DNA from: Rhododendron vialii | Taxonomy: Eukaryota > Streptophyta > Magnoliopsida > Ericales > Ericaceae | DNA length: 64,000 nucleotides | Direction of reading: 5' to 3' | NCBI RefSeq assembly: GCF_030253575.1 | Contig: NC_080560.1 | Coordinates: 12,810,001-12,874,000 of the forward strand | In this document: piece after piece, positions 49,391 through 60,500 of the stretch | Position numbering within the stretch: position 1 is the stretch's first letter | How the letters are laid out: every line of letters begins with the position of its first letter | Notes under the pieces: model-generated | Database searches by the model: none | What the model saw: the letters and a program-made list of their open reading frames with translations, nothing else | Told to the model about the DNA's origin: nothing | Made by a program: the position numbers and the translations under genes

Positions 49391-50519
49391 ATAAATAATA
49401 TACACGTGGCATGTCTCCCGCCGTGTCAATGTCCTCATTTTTTTAGAATTCCAATGTCCTCGTGTCCATGTCCGTATCTATATCCATATATGTGCCTCAT
49501 AGGTGCCAATGCATAATCATGGAAGCAACAACACCTCACATCAAGAGGAGTGTATGAAGCTGGACCAGTCAAATATATTCATAATCCCTCTTAAAAGAAG
49601 GGAAACAAGTCACTCAGCTGCTAATTGACAACAAGTAACAACGGAAGATTACCTATTCCAGTAGCAGGTTGTTTTTGCTTCACCTTTTCCCTCAGGATAT
49701 GATGCAAGTTTTTCGATGAGAAATACATACATGTGTATGATATGAATATTGATATAAATTTTGCATCAGATCCCTTTTACCCCAGACCCTAATTCCCTTA
49801 ATTGCGAAATCCCAACCTTCAGTAGTTCTCCTTCCCAGATATACCACTCCAAGTACCTGAATATTGTATTTGTTTCATTGTTGTTTATTAAAACAAATCA
49901 CGATTTAGGCATTTTAAGGTGGAGCTTGACGGATGGAGTTTTCGAATGGGGTGGAGCGGGCTGCAGGTGGTAATTGGGTTATGAGGGTGTTGAATGGGTA
50001 TTCTCAGTCATGGAGATGGAGCTAGTGGGTGGTGCAGGCCAGTGGGAAGGGGAAAGCAGGTGTGGGCTTTAGGGAATAATGTAAGCGTCTTGTTTAAACT
50101 AAGGGCAAAATGAGAAATGAAACAATGTAGCTGATGACCTAAGCAAATTCTATTAGTTTTAAATTTTAATGACAGCCAACTAACAGACGGTGTAATGTGA
50201 CACTCAAAACACACACAAAAAGTAAACCTGGAGGGAGGTTATTGTCATTTTTAAAACCCGAGGGAAGGAAGAGAAGCAATACCTATTCTGATAACTGATA
50301 AATAAAACAGATAGTATTATTGGAGTTTGGAAGAAAATTTGACTGGTTAAACCAAAAAAAAATGCGTTCTTTGATTAATTGAAATGCCTAACATTGCTGT
50401 ACATGCTTCAAGAAATGGGCAGTCTAAAGAGACCACTAAGCGAATTTGGGGTCTGTCAGACTAACCATATACCCTACAGGGCTATAATAGTAACTTTGAT
50501 TAATGTTGGAAAGACTCCG

Positions 50520-50755
50520 TCTGTCGCATGCCACGTGTGCCACTGAGTAACCATGGAAGCAACAGAAGTTCCCATGAAAGATGAGGATGAAGCTAAAACC
50601 AGTCAAATGTTTCCATAGTACCTCTTTGGAAGAAAGGGAACACAATCAGTCGCTCAAGTGATTCTTGGCAATGAGTGACAATGGAGGATTACCTGTTCCT
50701 GAACATGTTGTCTCTGCTTCACCTTTGTCCTCAGCATCAAGGCAAGTTTTCCATG
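50520..50755. repeat. Duplicated segment, copy 2 (uninterrupted)
   Basis: Colinear with copy 1 at 47940/49504-49712, about 75-80 percent alike by eye. On the minus strand both copies have an open stretch of about 15 codons ending at a GTAATC splice-donor-like site (near 50690 and 49650). They might derive from an exon, but no gene could be built. Confidence 0.6.
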
Positions 50756-50999
50756 TCTTCTGTACCATTTTCACAATTTTGAAGCTCTGCATTGACAAGG
50801 CAATTCTTTCTGTGCAAGGCTCTTAAGATAGTGTTTTGTCCTGTCCAACATTTTTGTGTCTATACATCTTCCAGTTTGGTCAGTTGGTTTCCTCAAAGAA
50901 GACGTATACTTGTGGCTTATGACACTCGCATGTACAGAATCTTTGCGGCCAAAGATCTGGTGAATTTTCAGGGTGGAGGAACATAGAGATCTTTTAAAG

Positions 51000-51079
51000 G
51001 TACCAACCCCTTGTGCAAGGATGGTGACGAAAGTGGATCCCACACACCGATCTGTTTAGTGCACAAGGGGTCGTTACCC
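51000..51079. repeat. Short foldback
   Basis: GGTACCAACCCCTTGTGCA and TGCACAAGGGGTCGTTACC are inverted with three mismatches around a loop of about 40 nt. MITE remnant or small hairpin. Confidence 0.55.
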
Positions 51080-51401
51080 ATGTAATTATTGAGTAACTTA
51101 ACAGCACAAACAAAAAAACAACAATAGAAAGTTTCTTAAGCCAGTGTTAACTGCCCAATGCCACCTCATCCATGAGCTAAAACAAGCATAACGTCAAAAA
51201 CTGCATTTGAAATACCGTAAGACTCTCTCGAAGTAATTAACAAAAATGAAGAATAACTGTCAAGGTAGTTTGAACTCAAAACTCGAGCTCTAATTCAGCT
51301 CAATTACATAGTTTATATTCTTACCAAGCTAGAAGTATTGAAACTCAGCAAGCTAGATTTACCAAAAATGATGCCCCCAAATGCGAAATCTTGCTCTAAG
51401 A

Positions 51402-54164
51402 TCAATTGACAGTTAATATCTTGAACACCAAAGCAGTTTCAATGCGGTGCAATGCCACAACCGCATCACCAGGCTTGCAAAGCCCTTTACTTTTCGCATG
51501 TTGAATTGCAAACTCAAGTGCCTCGTCAGTCGACTCACTTTCAGAAGCTTTGGACGACCCACAACTCAAAACAGGAACCAAACCCCTGTATATAAGACTA
51601 TGCCTAGCCGGAGCCTCATTGCGGGAAAATGAATCAAAAGAACCCGTTTTAATCTCCGGCACCACCACTGACAGAATTGGCACACTTGGTCTGTACTTAG
51701 AAACAAGTTTTGCAGTGCTTCCTCCTCTGGTTAGAACCACAATCAAAGTTGCTTTTGAGCAGTTGGCAGTTTGCACTGCCATTGAAGCTATGCTCTCCAT
51801 AGGACTCATAGGCATAGGTGAAGTTTCCATTATTCTTTTGAAAACATCTTTGTAGTTTAGTGAATCCTCAGCTTCTATGCAAATTTTGGACATGGTTTGG
51901 ACAGCAAGTTCTGGGTATGCCCCTGCAGCTGTTTCACCACTAAGCATTACGCAGTCAGTGCCGTCAATAACTGCATTGGCTACATCTGTGGCTTCAGCTC
52001 TGGTTGGTCGAGGAGACTTGATCATCGACTCCAACATTTGAGTTGCAGTCACCACAGGTTTCCCTTGGATGTTGCACTTGTATATCATCACTTTCTGTGC
52101 CAGGAATATCTTTTCGATTGGAATCTCCATACCCAAATCACCCCGTGCAACCATAAAAGCATCTGAGTTTGCAAGGATTTCATCGAAATTGGCCACCCCT
52201 TCTTGATTTTCAACCTACAAAAACATACCAAAAGTTAAACAGGATAATAACAGACTAGTAAATTCAAACAACATACAGAGAAATCACACTCTTTTCTCTT
52301 CTTCTCATCCAAACAAGGAGAGAAAACACAATCAAATCTTTTCTTTTCTCTCATAAGTTGCTAAATGGACTGCTAGACTTGAACATACCTTAGACATGAG
52401 GAGGATAGTCTTTGCATGGTCCCCTAGAAGCTTTCGAACCTCGACAAGGTCTGAACCTTTGCGAACAAACGACAAAGCAATCATGTCGATCTTATTGGGA
52501 ACCCCCCAGCCTAAGATATCTTCTTTGTCTTTCTCAGTCAAGGTTGGGAGATCCACAACCACCCCCGGGAGATTGACATTCTTCCTCTCTCCCAAAACTG
52601 CAGAGTTCTCACAACGACATCGAACCAAACCCAACTCCTTGTCACATTCAAGAACCGTGAGAGAGATGGTCCCATCAGAACACAGAATCACACTCTGGGG
52701 CTTCAAGTCCTCGGCTAGCTTTTTATAGCTCATTGAGATCATGTTGTCATCTCCCTGTATGGTGTAGTCTGTGGAGATGGTGATCTCTTGACCCTGATTC
52801 AGTTGAATGGGCTTCCCATCCTTTAGGAACCCAGTTCGTATCTCTGGACCCTGTAAGAATCAACATATACAATTTACATCAGCAGAATTCTCTTAATGTG
52901 CCTCTTCTATTCATTATCAGCGTTCCAGAAAAGCTTTGCTTAATCTTCAACTCAGCATAACGAAACCACAAAGACAACTTAGAAATTTGAATCGCCCAAA
53001 CTTTTACTGGAGCGAACAGGGAGAAACAAAACTCCCTTTTCTCTTCATTTTTGGCCTATGTTTCAAGTTTAAAGATTAGGTTTTTTATTGTACGTAGTTA
53101 AAAGAATAGGTAGGGCTTGTAAAAAATGAACTTGCCTTCTTATAGTGCATTAGTGTCTTGTTCCAGACATTACCAGGACACCAAATGTGCCACTAATGCG
53201 TTCAAAAATATGGAATCATTTGGAACCAAAAGGATATTTGATAGAAAAGTTTGTTACTATGACACCCAAAACCTCTCCATATTCATCCATTGTGAACTAA
53301 TTAAACTTAACTGACATCGACACAAATAGTACATCGAACTAGAAATCAAAGAGCCAGTAACATAGATACAAAACCTAAAAACAGAATAATCAGAAGCAGC
53401 TCAGAGGCCCGCACCCCCTGGAATCCTACTCCTAATTCCTTGTATATACTTATAAAGAGGATTCCGGGGGGTGCGGCCACAGCACCCAAACTTTTTGTAG
53501 TAAACACTTCTTTTTATTTACATATATGCAGGCATTTATAATAATAACAATGTTTGGCCCTCCCACAATTTGATTTGTTTATACCATAATCTCCTGAAAC
53601 TCAAATTAATTCTGCAGTCACCCTTTCTTTATCGAATTCCTTCGTCCACCACTGAAATTAAATATACCCAGGGAATAAGTGGAGCAAAGCCCAAACACCC
53701 GTATGAGAAAACAGAACCCGAATAAAAACAGATGAAGCTCTGTACTCAAGTTTCCAAGTCCCATGTAAAAACGACCTAAATATAATATGGGACTATCCTA
53801 TGTCAAGCAAGAAAGGACAAACAAACAAAAACAAACACACACACACACACAGGCCTTAGTGTCACGCATAACAGCAGAGAAATTCTTGTCAGAAAAAAAG
53901 ACAAAACCAACAAAGAAACAATAGACGAAGCTACAACCAAACTTAAATCTATAAGTGTACGATAATCAAATTGAGCCTTAAATCTATAATCAATTAGTTA
54001 AGGCTACTTGGATTCATGTCATTAGGATCTAACATCTAACGGGCTTTTACGTACTTGTTGTTAGCTACCTAATACCCAAACAACCTCCTTTGCCTAGTAC
54101 ATAGCCAGATACAACTCAAAGCACGACACAGGTGAAGTTAAATAATGAAATTCAAAGAAATAAA

Positions 54165-54199
<35 letters not shown>

Positions 54200-54883
54200 T
54201 TAGAGTCAAGCATAACAGCACAGACATCCTTGTCAGGGGAAGAAAAAAAAAAAACAGAAAACCAACAAAAGTTTACAGAGGAAGCTCTGTATCTCGAGTT
54301 TCATGTCCAATGTCAAAATAACCAAACCTAAATCTATACCCATTTGGTAACCAAACCGAGCCTTAAATCTCCAATTAATTAGGTACAACTACGATTCATA
54401 TCATCAGGATCTAACATCTAACGGGACTTTTACATGCCGATTGTCAGCTACCTACTACACAAACACACAAACACACAAACAGCCTCTTTACTTATTTACC
54501 TAGTACACAGGCACATAAATAAGACTCAGTCAAATAATGAGATTCAAATAAAGAAAGGCAGAGAGAGAGAGAGAAACCTTAGTATCAAGCATGACAGCAC
54601 ACATAATGCCGGTGTTGAGAACGGCGGCACGGAGGTTGTCGAGGGTCTCCTGGTGGTAGGAGTGAGATCCGTGCGAAAAGTTAAACCGGGCGACGTTCAT
54701 TCCAGCCTTCAAGAGCTTCTCTACCATCTCCACAGACCTCGAGGCAGGACCCAACGTGCACACTATCTTCGTCTTGGCCCTCCTCCCCTGCTTCTTCTGA
54801 TCCTCCTCCATTGCCTCCGCCGCACCACTCGCGTTTGTTTTGGATTTTAGAGAGAGAAACAGAGAGTCCCCTAGCACGGCCAT
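51402..54883 (-). CDS. Pyruvate kinase, cytosolic isozyme
   Basis: Three exons on the minus strand: 54883-54578 (102 codons), 52850-52389 (154 codons) and 52214-51402 (270 codons plus stop). All junctions are phase 0 with GT..AG, giving 526 residues, normal for plant cytosolic pyruvate kinase. It transfers phosphate from phosphoenolpyruvate to ADP, the last step of glycolysis. Seen: KTKIVCTLGPASRSVEM, MNVARFNFSHGSH, MLDTKGPEIRTGFL across junction 1, a complete B-domain segment, the catalytic Lys in ILLMSKVENQEGV (Lys256, at junction 2), VARGDLGMEIP and SPRPTRAEATDVANAV. No transit peptide is apparent, supporting a cytosolic enzyme. An alternative start at Met25 (MEEDQKK) matches where several relatives begin; the first ATG is reported here. 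Confidence 0.96.
53408..53476. repeat. Short foldback in pyruvate kinase intron 1
   Basis: GCCCGCACCCCCTGGAATCCT pairs with AGGATTCCGGGGGGTGCGGCC, separated by about 28 nt. GC-rich stem in an AT-rich intron; possibly a solo terminal-repeat hairpin. Confidence 0.6.
53733..54600. repeat. Tandem repeats of the exon-1/intron-1 junction of pyruvate kinase
   Basis: The real junction sequence, CCTTAGTATCAAGCATGACAGC at 54577 (complement of the exon 1 end), has decayed relatives at 54198 (CGTTAGAGTCAAGCATAACAGC) and 53854 (CCTTAGTGTCACGCATAACAGC). The sequence between also repeats: GGATCTAACATCTAACGGG at about 54026 and 54406, and TAAATCTATA.. with GAGCCTTAAATCT. Periods are about 379 and 344 bp. 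Purine microsatellites ((GA)n, (CA)n) precede each copy. Confidence 0.75.
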
Positions 54884-54988
54884 TTTGCAAGAGAGAGAGA
54901 GAGGAGTTTTGAAAGTAGTGGGAATGGAGGGGGCGATTTAGGTGTTTGGTTTATGGAACTAATGACCTTTTAAGTTTTAACCAGAAGG

Positions 54989-55001
54989 GTTTATTTATAT
55001 G
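54989..55001 (-). promoter_or_regulatory. Candidate TATA box of pyruvate kinase
   Basis: The minus strand reads CATATAAATAAACC about 107 bp upstream of the start codon. Between it and the ATG lies a (CT)n-type leader on the coding strand. Position fits a plant core promoter. Confidence 0.5.
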
Positions 55002-56391
55002 AGTTCAGTTTTGAGTTACAGTCGGTGTATTAATTAATAAGTAAAATTGTGCAAAATAAATGTGCAAATCTCCAAAATTACTGCTCCATATTTGATAATT
55101 ATTTTCCAGTTGCTGAAATTTCAATTCTTACCGTATTTGAGTTGTTTGAGTAAAACCTTTATTTTCACTGAAAGCGCTCCGAAAGAATTACTTTCAATTT
55201 TATAAAATAAACTTTCTCGACACCGAGATTGCTATGGCGCGCACGATATTAAAGATGAATTTAACCACGTATTCTTTTAGCGATTCATAAAAGTTAAAAG
55301 GAGTAACATAACGTGGAGGAATTAATTTCCAAAATGCAGACTTCCCTTTATGATGCTGGACTACCATTTACTAGTATTAATTTATTGGATTTTCAAGTAA
55401 AAGAGGTTTCTTGCCGACATGACAAACACTTTAATTAATTAGTAATAAATGGCGAAGTCAGGGCTCCTAATTTAGTTGCTTTTACTTTTAGGCCCTTTAA
55501 TGGGCTGAGCATAGCTTTTGCCAAATTCAAAAACAAAACCTAGCTTGCTGTATAATTAACTAATGTGTAAAAAGGAATATTCGCTACTTGATCCCCAAGC
55601 TGATGCTCTTGTTGGTATTATTTCCTTGTTGAGAATTGAACACAAATTCCTCAATGTCTCTCTCCCTATGCAGATATTAACCTCCCACACCAAAGTTTTC
55701 AATACTTTCGCTAAACTACCGTTTAGGACGGTGCGGATATGTTGGCTTAGATATCTCAAGTTATCACTCCTCTATGAATGGTCATGTTTTCGCTAGTACG
55801 AGAAAAACGTGAGTGTGATCAAGTTGGTGGAAGAAACCAATAATGCACTAACATGTTCAGATTTTATGAATTTAACTATGCAGATGTGGCAGTTAGTGGA
55901 ATGGCATGAATGAGTTTGTTACATTTATATTGTGGCCTACTATGTACACATGGTAGTTTATTAATGATTCATTTAAACAGTTCCATTTGAGGTTTTCCAT
56001 CGAAGACTGCGTAAATAGAGATCAATAGGGTAACCAGTGCATATGACGGTGATACCATGTGATATGATCACATCTAGATAAAAACTTAAGTTTTATCATA
56101 GAAATCAAAATATTTTTGGATTAGTGAGAGATACGAGTATTCCATCTTACTTTTTATTTGTTGGCAAAGATAGAGTCAAAGGCAAATTGAAAATGGCATT
56201 TGGCAACCTCCAAAATCTAAAGGCTTACTACTCGTCTGTTGAAATTGTCGGTGTTTTTGCTTTTATAACTGGATGTCCGGGTCAACTTGTGCACATTTCT
56301 AACTAGTAATTCCGAAGCCCTAAAGTAAACGACCAAATAAATGCTCGAGTGGCCCAACCCAATATTCATTAGGGTCAGTGTTAGCCATTCA
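55002..56391. other. Intergenic, no gene seen
   Basis: AT-rich sequence. A copy of the GTCCGGGTCAACTTGTGCAC..CTAACTA repeat motif lies at 56274-56310. No supported coding or RNA gene. Confidence 0.35.
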
Positions 56392-56524
56392 AACATTTAA
56401 GGGAAAATGACGGCCAAGGATGCCCGTTAAGGACATTCTCAGCATTAACAAATATTTTTACCTTGCCCTTAGCGGATATTAATTATCAAAACACGTCCTG
56501 GGCTGTCATTTTCCCAACATTTAA
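56392..56524. mobile_element. Short Mutator-like MITE with 9-bp target duplication
   Basis: AACATTTAA at 56392-56400 and 56516-56524 brackets a 115-bp element (56401-56515). Its ends GGGAAAATGACGGCC and GGCTGTCATTTTCCC are inverted with one mismatch. A 9-bp duplication is the Mutator-superfamily signature. Confidence 0.8.
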
Positions 56525-57590
56525 GTGCAGCATGTAAATGTTGGTAGACATAGTAGAAATAGTTAGGCAGTCCTTGTGTCATGTTCTGCTTTTTCAACAA
56601 ACAACTGCGTATAATTCACTACTACATAATACTATTACCCCTTACAATTAGGGCACCTTATTAAGATCCCAAAAATAATACAGTAGCATAAAAGAGGCAG
56701 GGGACAACACTAAAGAAACTTCTCCCACTGGAATCTATTCAAAGCGAAGAGTGAAGGACTATGGAAGCCTCTCACCACCACAATTTTCCACTCCATTTAT
56801 AATACTATCCACTATGGTGTCACAAGGTTGATTGGCATCTTCAAAGGGTCGGTCCCTGGAATAGCATTTGGAAAAATGCTGCTTTTAAAATCAATCCCTT
56901 CTCTATTGCCCACCCCTGTTTTTTGTCCACTGGAAGTTGCTCGTAAAGTGAGCATATCATTCAAGGGATGATCCCCCGGATCAAACCCCATGGTTGGAAG
57001 CTTTCTTCAATCGGTGATGTCCAGAGAATATGTCACTGCTTTTCTAAGAAGATGCAAAAAAAAGCAACATTTTTCAATATAGAAGTAAAAAAGAGCAAAA
57101 TCAGCCCGCCAAAGGGTAGTCGGCATCCATTCTGTGCGTTTATGTCAAGCATTCTAGTAAATTTATGTACTTTACCAGGTCCCTGTGTCGCTTGCGCAAT
57201 TAATGTCTAACACCAATAGCGCCTCTTCTAAACCAAAAGGGGCATATCCCATCTCTTCTTTTTTTGGTGAAAACATATCCCATCTCTTTACTGTAACTTA
57301 TTACGGTGTCAAAATCACATTACAGAGGCATGTCAAAAGGATTTTACTCCAAAAAGGATAATGCTCTCAACTGGAAGAATATTTCTGTATAAATGATAGG
57401 AAAGGAATCCCTAGCTCTGTTACATACATAAGAACCATTCTTGAAGCAAGACCACAGGGGACATATGGGTCCAAGCCAGGCGTTTCTGGTGTAAGGCGAG
57501 GAAGCCATTCACAAAAGCGAACAAGAGGATGGCTCCATTGCCTGAAGGGCGTCACCAAAAGTGCTCTCTCTTGTGCTTATAGAAGGGATA
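56525..57590. other. 3' flank of the six-exon gene
   Basis: No supported gene. The part nearest 57590 is likely the 3' untranslated region of the minus-strand gene. Confidence 0.35.
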
Positions 57591-60500
57591 TTATAGAGTA
57601 GAGGACGTTCGTGATTTGTGAATCTGATCGTCCTGTGAGGATGGAGATGGCAATGATGGAGATGAGAAAGCTGCATGGTAAGATGAAGATGCAAGTTGGG
57701 CAAGTGCTGGAACTGCACCACCTGCAGAATTCCAATACCATGCACAGACGAACTAGGGTTAGTCCATTTCCAATAATGATTCTCATACATGTTTTTGCAC
57801 ATATCTTGCACATACATTTTTGTGGGGCCCATATCAGGTCCCACAAAATGATCCGAACCGCTCATCTTTTTTAAAATATTTTTTGGAGGGTTCCTATAAA
57901 AAATCAGCTCCAACGGATATCGGTAAGGGCTTTCTTAGAAATCGTTTTTACGATTTCTAAGAAAGCCCTTACCGATATCCGTTGGAGCTGATTTTTTATA
58001 GGAACCCTCCAAAAAATATTTTAAAAAAGATGAGCGGTTCGGATCATTTTGTGGGACCTGATATGGGCCCCACAAAAATGTATGTGCAAGATATGAGCAA
58101 AAACATATGTGCAAGTAGCATGGTGGTCCATTTCACATATTGGGACAAAGTCACCAACAACAAGAACTTTTGTCCACTAATTACGAACTTAAGTCCAAAA
58201 AAAAGTTCAGATCACTAGGCACAAACAAGATTCCACTACTTGCGAGAACTTATGTCCAAAATGCGTTTCTAAGCTGCAGCAGACAGCTTCGCCAATTCCT
58301 TTTCTAATTTATTTCTCATAAAGCAACTGTCAATTCTCAATTTTCCCAATGGATAAACACTAGCTCAGAAAATTGTAGTCTCAACGCCAACATTTCTCCA
58401 AGCAATGTCGAGAGGAAACTATACAGAGACATTCCAGTTGGTCTGTCACAGAAACAATTCATGCTGCCAAATTACAGTGTCCCTGCCTTCCAGAGAAAAC
58501 CTAATGTGACTTACTGCACCAATAATAATGCACAGTGTATTTTGGTAATGGAAATGACATTAAGAAGAAAGCTAGTAATACAAGCATATGATGGTGCACA
58601 TGCACAAGAGCCACACACAAATGCAGCAAATGGGGGTGATCAATTAATTTTCTATCTCAACACAAGCAAAGAGGAACCTCTTCCATTCTCCGCCCCTCAC
58701 TTCCCAAAAGAGGAGACAAATCAGAGTCAATCCACTATTATTCAAGAGAGCTCAGCCAGCCAATTATTTTTTAGGAAAGTGGAAGTAGCGTATTTGACAA
58801 AAAATAGGAAAAGAAGTAGATGTAACCACAAGGATATACAAGTCAATATTAGACTATGCAGAGAAAACACAAACCTGCCAACCCAGCACAAGCTGAAGAG
58901 AAAACCATCACAGGTGGAGCCTGCACCAAGAAAAGCAGCGGCAACAAAGTCACCAACAACAAATTAAAAATAGAAAAAAGTTCTGAATCAACAGCTACTG
59001 TGGTTGTACCGAATGCCCCCTCTTTCACATTACAGAACCCATGAATGTGGCAGGGAGGGCTATGCATATAGCCATTAAGGCTGTGGATCTTTATGCCAAC
59101 AAAGGCAGGAGAATGACTCTACCACACCTATAAAAAAAAATGCCTCTACCACGCATTGCCATTCAAAGCAAATAGCATGAGATTTTTAGCATAACCGAAA
59201 AATTAAATGACTAGGACCACGGTTTGAGTAACAAAAATAGAAAGAGGAATCATGCACATGTATCATTGTTGACCACAAATAACAGTCTGGATCTGGTCAG
59301 GACGTCCTGACCGGAGCTTAGGTCCGGACCATGATCTCAGCCGTTGGATTGTGTTTTCCCAGATGCACAGATAGTTTGTTTGCGCGACAAATAGTTTGTT
59401 CGCGCGAACAAACTATGCGTGCATCTGGACCATCGAAAACACAATCCGACGGCTGTGGGAGAAGTCCGGACCTAAGCTCCGGTCAGGACGTCCTGACCAG
59501 ATCCGGACTGCCACAAATAATGCCCAAGACTTGGGTGGGGTGTGTCTAAAGCACAGAATATCAAGATGCAAAACTTGGAGACCTCGATCTATTCATCTTA
59601 AGTCAAAAGTTTTTGTTAGAAAAATAGACTAAAATAAAAGAAGGAGTGCAGATAAGACCCGGGAAGAAATGAACTCCATATACCACTTCCTACATTTCAA
59701 TAAATGTGCTACACGTTCGATCTACCCTTGCATCGAACTTCTTATGTCTGCACATTGAATGAGAACATTTATTGTATTTTTGCAATCTTTTATAGAGTTC
59801 TTTGCTGCACTGAAAAAGAATTCTGGTATCAATTTTGGCCTCGTTTAACACCTTCAAGGTAGTGCTAGAAGTCTCTCATTGGGCATCTAGGGGATGGACA
59901 TCTGTTTGAAGCATGTTTGGGTTTGTCAAAAGGCAAGGATGGAAGTATGTAGGAAGCAAGAAAGATTGAACATGATTATAGCTCACTGAGTTTGGTTTGC
60001 AGTTTTGAGATTTATTTTTGAGATAAAAAAAGTTCTATAGGTTCGCGTATTTTTCCATGTAAGTAAATTTTTTTTAGCATTTTAACAAATTCTTTTACTT
60101 TTTGAATAGAGGTAGTCTATGTACATCCAAAAAGTATAAAATAAGTAAAAAATTTGACAAAAAATCACTAAAGACGAAAAAACACGGATGACGAAACAGT
60201 CAAAAATTTTGGAGAAATTATTTCTGAGGGGAACCAAAAATTTTGCTGTACTTGGGCTGCTGTACCCCTAGCATTTCTACCACATGTTGGCACTTGTTTA
60301 TAGTGTGTCCACCACATGTTGACAAGCATGCACGGTGGTCTTTCCTAAGAAGGATTACAGATGTACCATAAACCAATTGTAACATTATAAATCCTACTTT
60401 TTATTTTGAGAGTCAATAAAAATAACTTTCTTAAGGTAGAATAAACCATATATTCTCTTCACACCTGTCCTTATTCCATGATTACTCATTGAATCAAACG

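Larger units (their letters stand above)
47962..49503. mobile_element. hAT-like element inserted in duplicated segment, carrying nested foldbacks
   Basis: GTGCCAA appears at both edges (about 47954 and 49502), close to an 8-bp target duplication. The left end ATGAAGCACCAACACC and the complement of the right end (ATGAGGCACATATATGG) are related. Interior words such as GTGTCCGGACACG, GGGACACG and GAGACAC recur, giving a subterminal repeat pattern. No transposase frame is visible. Two foldback elements and three (TA)n arrays sit inside. Confidence 0.6.
47940..49712. repeat. Duplicated segment, copy 1, interrupted by an hAT-like insertion
   Basis: GTCGCATGCCATGTGTGCC at about 47939 and the block 49504-49712 (GGAAGCAACA, CCAGTCAAAT, GGGAAACAA, GGAAGATTACCT, CTTCACCTTT, CCTCAG) correspond in order to an uninterrupted copy at 50520-50755. 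The break, about 1.5 kb, is the mobile element at 47962-49503. Confidence 0.7.

Noticed and set aside
50771..51043. 90-codon minus-strand frame downstream of pyruvate kinase
   Set aside because: No recognised motif, contains a foldback repeat, and lies in the gene's 3' flank.
52396..52728. 110-codon plus-strand frame
   Set aside because: Antisense shadow of pyruvate kinase exon 2.
54434..54850. 138-codon plus-strand frame
   Set aside because: It is antisense to pyruvate kinase exon 1.
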